From assembly GCA_963717125.1 (NCBI GenBank), contig CAVQVG010000019.1, positions 248,001-312,000 on the forward strand: a stretch of DNA of 64,000 nt. Direction: 5' to 3'. Position 1 is the stretch's first letter, and every line of letters begins with the position of its first letter. The position numbers and the translations under genes were made by a program. Shown piece by piece: positions 34,330 to 42,273 of the stretch. Origin of the DNA: RYN-230 sp963717125 (GTDB lineage: Bacteria > Actinomycetota > Actinomycetes > Streptosporangiales > Streptosporangiaceae). The notes under the pieces were generated by a model, which searched no databases, was not told the DNA's origin, and was given only the letters and a program-made list of their open reading frames with translations.

Positions 34330-34938
34330 ATGAAGATTCATCGTTTTATCGCCGCAACGGCGGCATCGCTGGCCATGATCATTGGCCTGTCCGTGGTGGC
34401 CGCCGAGGCGGCTAGTGCGGCCCCGGTGCGCGATAGCGCCCGGTCAGCCGCCACCGTGGATCGCGCTACCATGCCGGTGACGGGTACGTTCACGAACTCG
34501 GCCGGTCCGGGCACGTTCACCGGGACGTTCACCCCGCAGCGGTTCACCGTTGTGGGCCAAACCCTGGAGGCGACCGGCCTGCTCACCGGCACCTTGGTTG
34601 ACGCTAACGGGACCGCCCTCGGCACGGTCAGCCGCACGGTCACCATGCCGGTGAGCGCCCCCGGCGCCGCCAGCCCGGCGGACGCGGCCAACGCGGCGGC
34701 CGACCCGCCGTCGTGCGGCATCCTGAACCTCGTCCTGGGCCCGCTGGATCTGAATCTGCTCGGCCTGACGGTTCACCTCAACCAGGTGGTGCTGAACATA
34801 ACCGCCATTCCCGGGGCCGGCAATCTGCTCGGCAACCTGCTCTGCGCAGTCGCCAACCTGCTGAATGGCGGCGGTACGCTGAGCACCCTGCTGAACCAGC
34901 TCACTGCCCTGCTGAACCAGATCCTCGCCCTGCTGTAA
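34330..34938 (+). CDS. Secreted Leu/Asn-rich protein of unknown function
   Basis: 202 residues from ATG 34330, with GGGAGGTAAG upstream. The signal peptide (MKIHRFIAATAASLAMIIGL ...EAASAAPV) cleaves after about residue 32. A Thr/Gly-rich beta-like segment (VTGTFTNSAGPGTFTGTFTP) follows. The C-terminal half is patterned in Leu/Asn: CGILNLVLGPLDLNLLGL, VHLNQVVLNITAIPGAGNLL, LLCAVANLLNG, LLNQLTALLNQILALL, with two Cys about 50 residues apart. The LGPLxLxLLGL...ITAxPGAGNLLGNLLCAVA pattern is one I associate with conserved exported actinobacterial proteins of unknown role. It stands alone between related hairpins. Confidence 0.82.
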   Translation: MKIHRFIAATAASLAMIIGLSVVAAEAASAAPVRDSARSAATVDRATMPVTGTFTNSAGPGTFTGTFTPQRFTVVGQTLEATGLLTGTLVDANGTALGTVSRTVTMPVSAPGAASPADAANAAADPPSCGILNLVLGPLDLNLLGLTVHLNQVVLNITAIPGAGNLLGNLLCAVANLLNGGGTLSTLLNQLTALLNQILALL

Positions 34939-34957
34939 GCGGCGGGATGTACCGGGT

Positions 34958-34995
34958 GGTCCCGGGTAATGGCGTGGTCGCCATTACCCGGGACC
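34958..34995. terminator. Perfect 17-bp stem-loop between convergent genes (family 3, copy 2)
   Basis: Arms 34958-34974 and 34979-34995 (GGTCCCGGGTAATGGCG and its complement) with a TGGT loop. It lies between the secreted-protein gene and the leftward fadA6 gene, so a bidirectional terminator is likely. It shares CCCGGGYAATGG with 34017-34028. Confidence 0.82.
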
Positions 34996-35038
34996 GCCGC
35001 GGCGGCCTGGCCGGTATCCGTGGCCGGTTTTCCGCGCC

Positions 35039-36190
35039 TCAGAGCCGCTCGATAATGGTCACATTGGCCTGGCCGCCGCCCTCGCACATGGTGACCAGGC
35101 CGTACCGGCCACTGGTCCGCTCCAGCGCGTGCAGCAAGGTGGTGAGCAGCCGGGCGCCGGTGGCGCCGAGCGGGTGGCCGAGCGCGATCGCCCCGCCGGA
35201 CACGTTCACCCGGTCCAGGACCGCCCCGGTCTCCCGCTGCCAGGCGAGCACGACCGGGGCGAACGCCTCGTTGATCTCGATCAGGTCGATCTCATCCAGC
35301 GTCATCCCGGCCCGGCGCAGCGCGTGCCCGGTGGCCGCGATCGGCGCGGTGAGCATCAGCACCGGGTCGTCACCGCGCGCGCTGAGGTGATGGATCCGGG
35401 CCCGCGGCCGCAGCCCGTGGTCCCGGACCGCCCGCGGCGAGGCGATCAGCAGCGCGGCCGCGGCGTCCGCGATCTGGCTGGACAGCGCGGCGGTAACGAG
35501 CCCATCGGGGCGCAGCGGGGCCAGCTTGGCCATCCGCGCCAGCGAGGTGTCCCGGCGCGGGCACTCGTCCTCGGTCAGCCCCGCGTAGCCGACGATCTCG
35601 TCCCGGAACAACCCCCCGTCCACCGCGGCCACGGCCCGTTCATGGCTGGCCAGCGCGTACTCCTCCATCTCGGCCCGGCCGAGGCCCCAGTTGGCCGCGA
35701 TCAGGTCGGCCGCGCGGAACTGGGAGATCTCCTCGGCGCCGTACCTAGCCCGCCAGCCGGCTGATCCGCTGAACGGGTCGGCCACCCCGTACGCCCGGCC
35801 GGCCAGCATGGCGGCGGCGATCGGGATCATGCTCATGTTCTGCACCCCGCCGGCGACGACCAGGTCGGCGGTGCCGCTGAGCACTGCCTGGGCCGCGAAG
35901 TGCACCGCCTGCTGCGACGAGCCGCACTGCCGGTCCACGGTGACCCCGGGCACCGCCTCGGGCAGCCCGGCGGCCAGCCACGCGGTCCGGGCGATGTCAC
36001 CGGCCTGCGGGCCGATCGTGTCCACGCAGCCGAACACGACGTCGTCCACGGCCGCCGGGTCCGCGCCCGCCCGGTCCAGCACCGCGCGGATGACGTGCCC
36101 GCCGAGATCGGCTGGGTGCGCGGCGGCCAGGCCGCCGCCGCGCCGGCCCACCGGGGTGCGCACCGCTTCGACTATGAACGCCTCGGTCAC
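35039..36190 (-). CDS. fadA6: FadA6-type thiolase
   Basis: 383 residues from GTG 36190, with GAGGAGG 4 bases upstream. The thiolase nucleophile is in VDRQCGSSQQAVHFAAQAV, with GGVQNMSMIPI, INEAFAPVVLAWQ, the His in GGAIALGHPLGATGARL and the second Cys in MCEGGGQANVTI. The wording is very close to mycobacterial FadA6 (Rv3556c) as I recall it. FadA6 thiolytically cleaves a late intermediate after ring opening. It is divergent from the fadE29/fadE28 pair across a KstR-type box, unlike the KstR2 control known in Mycobacterium. Confidence 0.88.
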   Translation of the reverse strand: MTEAFIVEAVRTPVGRRGGGLAAAHPADLGGHVIRAVLDRAGADPAAVDDVVFGCVDTIGPQAGDIARTAWLAAGLPEAVPGVTVDRQCGSSQQAVHFAAQAVLSGTADLVVAGGVQNMSMIPIAAAMLAGRAYGVADPFSGSAGWRARYGAEEISQFRAADLIAANWGLGRAEMEEYALASHERAVAAVDGGLFRDEIVGYAGLTEDECPRRDTSLARMAKLAPLRPDGLVTAALSSQIADAAAALLIASPRAVRDHGLRPRARIHHLSARGDDPVLMLTAPIAATGHALRRAGMTLDEIDLIEINEAFAPVVLAWQRETGAVLDRVNVSGGAIALGHPLGATGARLLTTLLHALERTSGRYGLVTMCEGGGQANVTIIERL

Positions 36191-36258
36191 CGGGCCTCCT
36201 CGGCTCCGCACCGCCCACTGGCCGGCTTACGCGCCGCTGGGCACGGGCCTACACTGGC

Positions 36259-36272
36259 TAGAACACGTTCTA
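36259..36272. promoter_or_regulatory. KstR-type box between fadA6 and fadE29
   Basis: TAGAACACGTTCTA matches the consensus fully. It is 68 bases from the fadA6 start and 38 bases from the fadE29-like start. Confidence 0.82.
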
Positions 36273-36310
36273 CTTTACCGTCGGAGCCGCGGAGTGCCAG
36301 TGGAGGGCGG

Positions 36311-37489
36311 ATGGACCTGAGCTACACGCCGGAACAGGAGACGCTCCGCCAGCAACTGCGGGATTACTTCGCCGCCCTGATGACGCCGGAGGTCCGCGCC
36401 GCGCTGGACAGCGGCGGCGACTACGGGACCGGCGACGCCTACCGGCAGGTCGTCCGGCAACTCGGCCGCGACGGCTGGCTGGCGCTGAGCTGGCCCGCGG
36501 AGTACGGCGGGCACGACGCGTCCATGCTGGACCAGCTCATCTTCACCGACGAGGCGGCGGCCGCCGGGGTGCCAGTGCCGTTCCTCACCATCAACACGGT
36601 GGGCCCGACCATCATGCGGTTCGGCACCCCCGAGCAGAAGGCGTACTACCTGCCGCGGATCGCGGCTGGCGAGATCCACTTTTCGATCGGGTACTCCGAG
36701 CCGGAGGCCGGCACGGACCTGGCCGCGCTGCGCACCCGCGCGATCCGGGACGGGGAGGGCTACCTGATCAACGGGCAGAAGATGTGGACCAGCCTGATCC
36801 AGTACGCGGACTACGTGTGGCTGGCCTGCCGGACCGACCCGGATGCCCCCCGGCACCACGGCCTGTCCATCCTGATCGTGCCCACCGACGCGGCCGGCTT
36901 CTCCTGGACGCCGGTGCTCACCATGGCCGGCCCGACCACGAGCGCCACCTACTACTCGGACGTGCGGGTGCCCGCCTCGGCCCTGGTCGGCCACGAGAAC
37001 CAGGGCTGGCCGCTGATCACCAACCAGCTCAACCACGAGCGGGTCGCGCTCACCTCCGCCGCCCCCATCCGCACCGCGCTGCGCGACGTGCGGGACTGGG
37101 CCAGCGGCACCAAGCTGGCCACCGGCCAGCGGGTCATCGACGCCGAATGGGTGCAGGTCAACCTGGCCCGGGTGCACGCCAAGACCGAGTTCCTGAAGCT
37201 GCTCAACTGGCGGATCGCCGCCGAGGCCGGCCAGGGGCTGAGCCCGGCGACGGCATCGGCCTGCAAGGTGTTCGGCACCGAATTCGCCACCGAGGCGTAC
37301 CGGCTGCTGATGGAGGTGCTCGGCGCGGCTGCCTGCGTCCAGGCCGGCTCGCCCGGCGCCGTGCTGGCCGGCCGGATCGAGCGGCTGCACCGCTCCGCGC
37401 TGATCCTCACGTTCGGCGGCGGCACCAACGAGGTACAGCGCGACATCATCGCCACGGTCGGCCTCGGGCTGCCCGCCGCACGCCGCTGA
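36311..37489 (+). CDS. fadE29: FadE29-like (ChsE2-type) acyl-CoA dehydrogenase
   Basis: 392 residues from ATG 36311, with GGAGG upstream. The acyl-CoA dehydrogenase fold shows FSIGYSEPEAGTDLAALRTR, GYLINGQKMWTS, YVWLACRTDP, ATYYSDVRVPASALVG, NQLNHERVAL and LILTFGGGTNEVQRDIIA. The order and wording match FadE29. In mycobacteria FadE28-FadE29 form an alpha2beta2 flavoenzyme (ChsE1-ChsE2) that oxidises the three-carbon side-chain CoA thioester of the steroid. The partner subunit follows directly. Confidence 0.85.
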   Translation: MDLSYTPEQETLRQQLRDYFAALMTPEVRAALDSGGDYGTGDAYRQVVRQLGRDGWLALSWPAEYGGHDASMLDQLIFTDEAAAAGVPVPFLTINTVGPTIMRFGTPEQKAYYLPRIAAGEIHFSIGYSEPEAGTDLAALRTRAIRDGEGYLINGQKMWTSLIQYADYVWLACRTDPDAPRHHGLSILIVPTDAAGFSWTPVLTMAGPTTSATYYSDVRVPASALVGHENQGWPLITNQLNHERVALTSAAPIRTALRDVRDWASGTKLATGQRVIDAEWVQVNLARVHAKTEFLKLLNWRIAAEAGQGLSPATASACKVFGTEFATEAYRLLMEVLGAAACVQAGSPGAVLAGRIERLHRSALILTFGGGTNEVQRDIIATVGLGLPAARR

Positions 37490-37507
37490 CCCGAGGAGGC
37501 ACCCGCG

Positions 37508-38721
37508 GTGGATTTTTTGCTTAACGAAATTGACCTGGAACTGGCCACTCTGACCAGGAGCATCCTGGCTGGCGGGCGGCATGGCGGTGAGCTGGCCGAG
37601 GCCACGGCCGGCGCCGCCGGGCTGGCTGACGGCCAGTGGGCCGACCTGGCCAAGGCAGGCGTGCTGTCCGCCGGGCTGCCCGACTCGCTGGGCGGGTCCG
37701 ACGCCGGGCTGCTGGCGCAGTGCGCGGTGCTGACCGAGATCGGCCGCGCCGTCGCCCCGGTGCCCTACCTGGAGGCGATCGTGCTGGGCGCCGGCGCGGT
37801 GGCCCGGTTCGGCACGCCGGAGCAGCAGCGCCGCTGGGCCGAGCCGGCCTGCCGGGTGAGCTGATCCTGACCGCCGCGCTGGCCGAGCCGGACGGCGAGG
37901 ATCCGGCCACGCCGTCGGCCACCGCGACCCCCGCGGCTCACCCCTCAGCCACCGCCACGCCCGCGGCTCACCCCTCAGCCACCGCCACGCCGCCAGTGAA
38001 GGGGGAAGGTGAAGAGGGGATGGGGAGGCGGGCGGGGGGTGGGTGGCTGCTGTCCGGAGTGAAGACCATGGTGGCGGCCGCGCCGGAGGCTGACTGGCTG
38101 CTGGTGCCGGCGGCCACCCCGGACGGCACCGCGGTGTTCCTGGTCAGCCCCACCGCACCCGGCGTGACCGTGCAGCGGCAGCAGGCCACCGGCGGACTGA
38201 GCACCGGCCAGCTGGTGCTGGCGGACGCGACCGTACCCGCCGACCAGCGGCTGGGCAGCGGTCCGGACGGCCCGCTGGCCGCGGCGTGGCTGGCCGCCCA
38301 CGGCACCGTCGGGCTGTGCGCGCTCCAGCTCGGAGTGCTGGAGCGGGCGCTGGAGATGACCGCGGCGTACACCCAGAGCCGGGTGCAGTTCGGCCGGCCG
38401 ATCGGCACCTTCCAGGCGGTACGGCAGCGGCTGGCCGACGCGTACACCGACGTGGAGGCGGTCCGGCTGACCATGTGGCAGGCCGCCTGGCAGCTGGCCA
38501 CGGGCCTGGCCGGCACCGCCATCGCCACCGCCAAGTTCTGGGCCGCCGACGCCGGTCACCGGGTCGCGCACGCCGCTGTGCACCTGCACGGCGGGGTGGG
38601 CATCGACGTGAGTTACCCGCTGCACCGGTATTTCACCGCGGCTAAGCGCGCTGAGTTCGCGCTCGGCGGGGCCACCACCCAGCTGCGGCACATCGGCGCG
38701 GCCCTGGCCCAGTCCGGCTGA
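37508..38721 (+). pseudogene. fadE28: FadE28-like (ChsE1-type) acyl-CoA dehydrogenase, frameshifted, with low-complexity insert
   Basis: The N-terminal part (GTG 37508; LADGQWADLAKAGVLSAGLP then DSLGGSDAGL) stops at 37862-37864. The rest continues in another frame from GELILTAALAEPDG to the stop at 38721, with QFGRPIGTFQAVRQRLADAY and HLHGGVGIDVSYPLHRYFTA as in FadE28. One missing base near 37850-37858 (GGCCTGCCGGG) explains the break. Between LAEPDGE and WLLSGVKTMV lies a ~50-residue ATPAAHPS/Gly/Arg-rich insert from a 30-bp tandem repeat and a G-rich tract. FadE28 should pair with FadE29 as ChsE1-ChsE2. If the break is real the dehydrogenase would be lost. Confidence 0.78.
37931..38040. repeat. 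30-bp tandem repeat x 2 followed by a G-rich tract inside fadE28
   Basis: Two perfect 30-base units begin at 37931 and 37961 (CCGCGGCTCACCCCTCAGCC then ACCGCCACGC), with a partial unit before. They are followed at 37998-38047 by purine-rich sequence with several runs of 3-6 G, which could form a quadruplex. The block inserts low-complexity residues relative to other FadE28 proteins. Confidence 0.8.
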
Positions 38722-38775
38722 ACCGCGCATCGGCCAATCGTGAACTGACGGAGTTGCCTATACGTGAAAGGAGGG

Positions 38776-38791
38776 GCGGGGAAATCCCCGC
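38776..38791 (+). other. Palindrome before a small zinc-ribbon gene
   Basis: GCGGGGAAATCCCCGC has perfect 7-base arms. It lies between fadE28 and the small gene at 38813 and may end the fadE transcript or form part of the leader. Confidence 0.5.
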
Positions 38792-38812
38792 TATTCAGTA
38801 AGGGGGAGATCT

Positions 38813-39073
38813 ATGAAATGCTCGCAGTGCGGCAGCGATGCCGCCGGGGGTGCCGGGGCGTGCCCGGAGTGTGGCGCACCGCCCGCCGCGGCGGCGGCCA
38901 CCCTCACCCAGCCCCGGTCGGCGCTGACGTTCCGCGCTCCGGGCCCGGTCCGGCCGCACGGCGTAGTCCGGCCATTCCCCCGGCACCCGCACCGGGGGAA
39001 TTCCAGTATTATCAGCCGCCGGCCGTTCAGCTATTCCGGCAAACGGCTCGCGTGCGGTCGCTGTTCGGTCTAG
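38813..39073 (+). CDS. Small zinc-ribbon protein (hypothetical)
   Basis: 86 residues from ATG 38813, with GGGGGAG 7 bases upstream. The N-terminus MKCSQCGSDAAGGAGACPEC is a clear CxxC...CxxC zinc ribbon. The rest is Ala/Pro/Arg-rich with no family I recognise. An overlapping frame in 38900-39138 reads FQYYQPPAVQLF, more protein-like than the tail in this frame, so a frame change around 38960-39000 is possible. Zinc-ribbon starts of this kind often precede a longer membrane or cytoplasmic domain, which is missing here. No role known. Confidence 0.5.
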   Translation: MKCSQCGSDAAGGAGACPECGAPPAAAAATLTQPRSALTFRAPGPVRPHGVVRPFPRHPHRGNSSIISRRPFSYSGKRLACGRCSV

Positions 39074-39174
39074 CAGAACACCCAGCCGCTAAAGCGGTTA
39101 ACGTTACGCGCTTTTTACGCACGCGGCGCGGAGCTTAATGCTGTTCTCGTCCGACGGTGCCATACTTGTCGGCT

Positions 39175-40377
39175 ATGCCCATGTGGATCTTCAAAGAGGA
39201 CAGCAACGGAGCTGGCCTCCGGGTCGCGATCAAAGATCTCATCGACGTCGCCGGGCTGCCCACGACCGCGGGGTCCCGGGCCGTCGCCGACCGGGCGGTG
39301 CCCGCGGCCAGCGACGCCCCCTGTCTGGCCGGGCTGCGCGCCGCGGCGGCGCGCGGCGAGGCCCACTTCGTCGGCAAGACCAACCTGCACGAGCTGGCCT
39401 ACGGGATCAGTGGGATCAATGCCGCGTTCGGCACGCCGGTCAACCCGCTCGACCCGGCCCGGGTTCCAGGCGGCTCGTCGAGCGGGTCGGCGGTAGCGGT
39501 CGGCAGCGGCGAAGCCGACGTGGCCTACGGCTCGGACACCGGCGGCTCGATCCGGATCCCGGCGGCCTGCTGCGGGGTGGCCGGGCTCAAGACCACCTGG
39601 GGCCGGATACCGCTGACCGGGGTGTGGCCGCTCGCGCCGAGCCTGGACACGGTGGGGCCGATGGCCCGTGACGTGGCCGGCCTGGTGGCCGGGATGGCGC
39701 TGCTCGAGCCGGGGTTCACGGTGACCGCGGAGCCGCCGCAGTGGGTCGGCCGGGTGGACGTTGGCGCGGACCCGGTCATCCAGGCCGCCGTGGACGCGGC
39801 GCTGGCCGCGACCGGCTGGCCGGTGGTCCCGGTCGAGCTGGCCGGGCTGGAGGCCGCCACCAGCGCGGCGATGACGGTGCTGGACGCCGAGGCGTGGGCG
39901 TCCGACGGCGCGCTGGCCGAGTCCGCCCCGGACCAGATCGGCCGGGACGTGCTGGCCCGGCTGCGCCAGGCGAGCACGACCACCGGGGAGGCGCTCACCG
40001 CGGCCTGGAAGCAGGCCACGGTCTGGCGGGCGACCGTGACTTCGCTGTGGGAGCAGGTGGACCTGCTCGCCCTGCCAACGTTGCTGGGCTTCCCGCCGAC
40101 CTTGGATCATTCGCGGGACATGGTGCAGATCCGCGGGGTCACCTCGGCGGTGAACCTGGCCGGAGTGCCGGCGCTGGCGCTGCCGGTGCCGGCCGGCGGG
40201 CCGCTGCCCGCCAGCATCCAGCTGATCGCCCCGGCCGGCGCCGAGGACCGGCTGCTGGCCGCGGGCGCCGCCCTGGAGCAGGCGGTGCGGAGCTTACCCA
40301 GCCTCCTCAGGCAGCCCGGCCGCGCCTCCTCAGGCAGCCCGGCCGCGCACCGTGATCGTCACCGACCACGTGCCTGA
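39175..40377 (+). CDS. Amidase (amidase signature family)
   Basis: 400 residues from ATG 39175; GTG 39157 and ATG 39181 are alternatives. The Ser-cisSer-Lys triad is visible: Lys in VAIKDLIDVAG (about residue 20), Ser in VPGGSSSGSAVAVGSG and nucleophile Ser in YGSDTGGSIRIPAACCGVAG. It hydrolyses a C-N amide bond; the substrate is unknown. The last ~25 residues arise from a 23-bp duplication, and the gene overlaps the convergent gene's 3' end by 48 bases. It is not obviously part of the steroid pathway. Confidence 0.87.
   Translation: MPMWIFKEDSNGAGLRVAIKDLIDVAGLPTTAGSRAVADRAVPAASDAPCLAGLRAAAARGEAHFVGKTNLHELAYGISGINAAFGTPVNPLDPARVPGGSSSGSAVAVGSGEADVAYGSDTGGSIRIPAACCGVAGLKTTWGRIPLTGVWPLAPSLDTVGPMARDVAGLVAGMALLEPGFTVTAEPPQWVGRVDVGADPVIQAAVDAALAATGWPVVPVELAGLEAATSAAMTVLDAEAWASDGALAESAPDQIGRDVLARLRQASTTTGEALTAAWKQATVWRATVTSLWEQVDLLALPTLLGFPPTLDHSRDMVQIRGVTSAVNLAGVPALALPVPAGGPLPASIQLIAPAGAEDRLLAAGAALEQAVRSLPSLLRQPGRASSGSPAAHRDRHRPRA
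40302..40349. repeat. 23-bp tandem duplication at the convergent amidase/membrane-protein ends
   Basis: The block CCTCCTCAGGCAGCCCGGCC plus GCG occurs twice in direct succession where two convergent genes end. The duplication probably moved one or both stop codons and created the 48-base overlap. Confidence 0.8.
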
Positions 40378-41244
40378 GTTGCCCGTGAAGCTGTCCGCGT
40401 TGACGCCCAGGTACAGGTCGCCGCTGGTCCCGGCCAACTGCGCCGGGCTGCCGACCGCGAACGGCGCCCCCGCGCCGATCCGGGCGATGAGCGACCAGCA
40501 GGTTAGGTCCGGCGCCGGGAACTGGGCGCTCCGCGCCGGGTAGCTGGCCGCGGGCGTGCAGCCGGGGTTCCCGGCCGGGCCTTCGCTCGCCGACGTGGCG
40601 CCGACGTAGATCTCCCCGGACGCGGTGATGGTCAGCTGGTCGCCGGCCCGCACGGCGATGCCGGTGTCGGTCCACTCCTGGCTGCCCGGCACGGCCCGGA
40701 TGTACGTGCTGGCCGGCGGGCGGGCCGGGGTGGGCGCGGCGGTGCTGGGGGTGGGTGACGGCGAGCCCGGCGCCGCCGCGCGCTGGGTGCCGCCCGGCGA
40801 CGGCGACGAGGAGGCCGCCACCGCCATGGTGACCCCGGACCCGGACGTCGCCCGGTGCCGGTGATGCTGCCCGGCGGGATGCGTGCCGCGCGCCTTCAGC
40901 ACGGACGCGGGGTCAGGCAGCCTGGCCGCCGCTTTGGCCGGGTGCGCAACGGGCCGGGCCGCGGGCTGGAGGATCCCGGTCAGCATGACCGCCACGAGCA
41001 CGCCGGCCGCGCCGGTCCCGGCGCCGACCGCGGCCCACAGCCGGGCCCGCCGCCGTCGCCCCGGGTGCCGTGGCGGGGCGACGGCGGCGGCGCGCGGCCC
41101 CGGCGCGTTCCTGAGCCGGTGCGGCCGGACCACCGTCACCGTCGGCTCCTCATCGGTGCCCGGTGGCTGGTGGCCCGCCGCGCGGAGCTCAGCGCCCACC
41201 ACGGCCCGCTGGTCGGCCAGCACGGGGAGCTGGCCGCCCGTCAT
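40330..41244 (-). CDS. Membrane-anchored protein with extracellular beta-sandwich (PA-I-like) domain
   Basis: 304 residues. The cytoplasmic N-terminus is Arg/Pro-rich; a single membrane helix follows (AAVGAGTGAAGVLVAVMLTG, about 70-90), then a Ser/Thr/Pro linker (GSPSPTPSTAAPTPARPP). The outer domain starts TDTGIAVRAGDQLTITASGE and ends GTSGDLYLGVNADSFTGNSG. The latter pattern resembles sugar-binding PA-I/LecA-type sandwich domains. ATG 41244 overlaps the stop of the upstream Ser/Thr kinase, so this may be the kinase's partner or substrate at the envelope. Confidence 0.72.
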   Translation of the reverse strand: MTGGQLPVLADQRAVVGAELRAAGHQPPGTDEEPTVTVVRPHRLRNAPGPRAAAVAPPRHPGRRRRARLWAAVGAGTGAAGVLVAVMLTGILQPAARPVAHPAKAAARLPDPASVLKARGTHPAGQHHRHRATSGSGVTMAVAASSSPSPGGTQRAAAPGSPSPTPSTAAPTPARPPASTYIRAVPGSQEWTDTGIAVRAGDQLTITASGEIYVGATSASEGPAGNPGCTPAASYPARSAQFPAPDLTCWSLIARIGAGAPFAVGSPAQLAGTSGDLYLGVNADSFTGNSGTWSVTITVRGRAA

Positions 41245-42206
41245 CGGCAGCCAGCCGGGGCCGCTCGGGACCGGAACCGGCTGGCCGGCCCGGCCCGGCG
41301 GGACAGGCTGGCCGCGGCCGCAGCGGCGGCCAGCGCCGCCTCGGGCGCGGCGAACCGGCTGAGCGTCTCGGCCACGTCGGCCGGCAGCCAGTCCCCGGCC
41401 GGGCGGGTCGCGCCCAGCTCGGCCAGCAGCTGCGCCGAGCTGGGCCGCTGGCCGGGGTCCTTGGCCAGGCAGCGCTCGACCAGCGGGCGCAACCGCCCGG
41501 GCAGCTGGTCGGTGCTGGGCTGGCCATACACGACCCGGTAGAGCAGCGCGGCCATCGACCCGGCGCCGAACGGGCCCTGCCCGGTCGCGGCGAAGGCCAG
41601 CAGCGTGCCCAGGCTGAACACGTCGCTCGCCGGGCCGACCGGTCCGCCCTCGGCCTGCTCGGGTGACATGAACCCGGGCGAGCCCATCACCATGCCGGCC
41701 TGGGTCAGCGAACTGGCGCCGGCCGCGCGCGAGATGCCGAAGTCGATGATCCGCGGCCCGTCCGCGGCGACCAGCACGTTGGACGGCTTCAGGTCACGGT
41801 GCACCAGGCCGGCCCCGTGGATCACGCCGAGGGCCCGGGCCAGCCCGGCGCCCAGCGCCAGGATCGAAGGCAGCGGTAATGCGCCGTGCGTGCGAACCAG
41901 TTCCGCCAGCGAGGGCCCGGGCACGTAGCTGGTGGCCAGCCAGGGCACCGGCCCGCCGGTGTCCGCGTCGGCCACCGCCGCGGTGAATAGCCCACTGACT
42001 CTCCGTGCCGCGGTTACTTCCTGGTCGAACCGGGCCCGGAACCCGGGGTCACCGGCCAGGTCGGCCCGGATCACCTTCACCGCGACCAGGCTTCCCCCGG
42101 CCGCCCGGCCCAGGAACACCGATCCCATGCCCCCGAAACCCAGGCGGCCCAGCAGCTGGTACGGCCCCATCCGCCGGGGATCACCGGCCCGCAATCCAAG
42201 GATCAT
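41241..42206 (-). CDS. Serine/threonine protein kinase
   Basis: 321 residues from ATG 42206, which has GGGAGG upstream; ATG 42230 is a weaker alternative. Hanks-type motifs are complete: Gly loop LLGRLGFGGMGSVFLG, VAVKVI, catalytic VHRDLKPSNVLV, IIDFGISR, and SPGFMSPEQ. The C-terminal ~45 residues are Ala/Arg-rich, without a membrane helix, so the kinase is soluble. It probably acts through the overlapping membrane protein. The link to steroid metabolism, if any, is unknown. Confidence 0.92.
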   Translation of the reverse strand: MILGLRAGDPRRMGPYQLLGRLGFGGMGSVFLGRAAGGSLVAVKVIRADLAGDPGFRARFDQEVTAARRVSGLFTAAVADADTGGPVPWLATSYVPGPSLAELVRTHGALPLPSILALGAGLARALGVIHGAGLVHRDLKPSNVLVAADGPRIIDFGISRAAGASSLTQAGMVMGSPGFMSPEQAEGGPVGPASDVFSLGTLLAFAATGQGPFGAGSMAALLYRVVYGQPSTDQLPGRLRPLVERCLAKDPGQRPSSAQLLAELGATRPAGDWLPADVAETLSRFAAPEAALAAAAAAASLSRRAGPASRFRSRAAPAGCR

Positions 42207-42273
42207 GCCAAGCCCTCCCGCCCCAGCCATCAGGGGTCTCCGGTCAGGAGAACGGCCGGCGGGCAGGCCCGGT

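Noticed and set aside
38900..39138. Alternative frame as the main small gene after fadE28
   Set aside because: It has no start signal; the zinc ribbon with a good ribosome site is in the 38813 frame. A frame change between them was kept only as a possibility.
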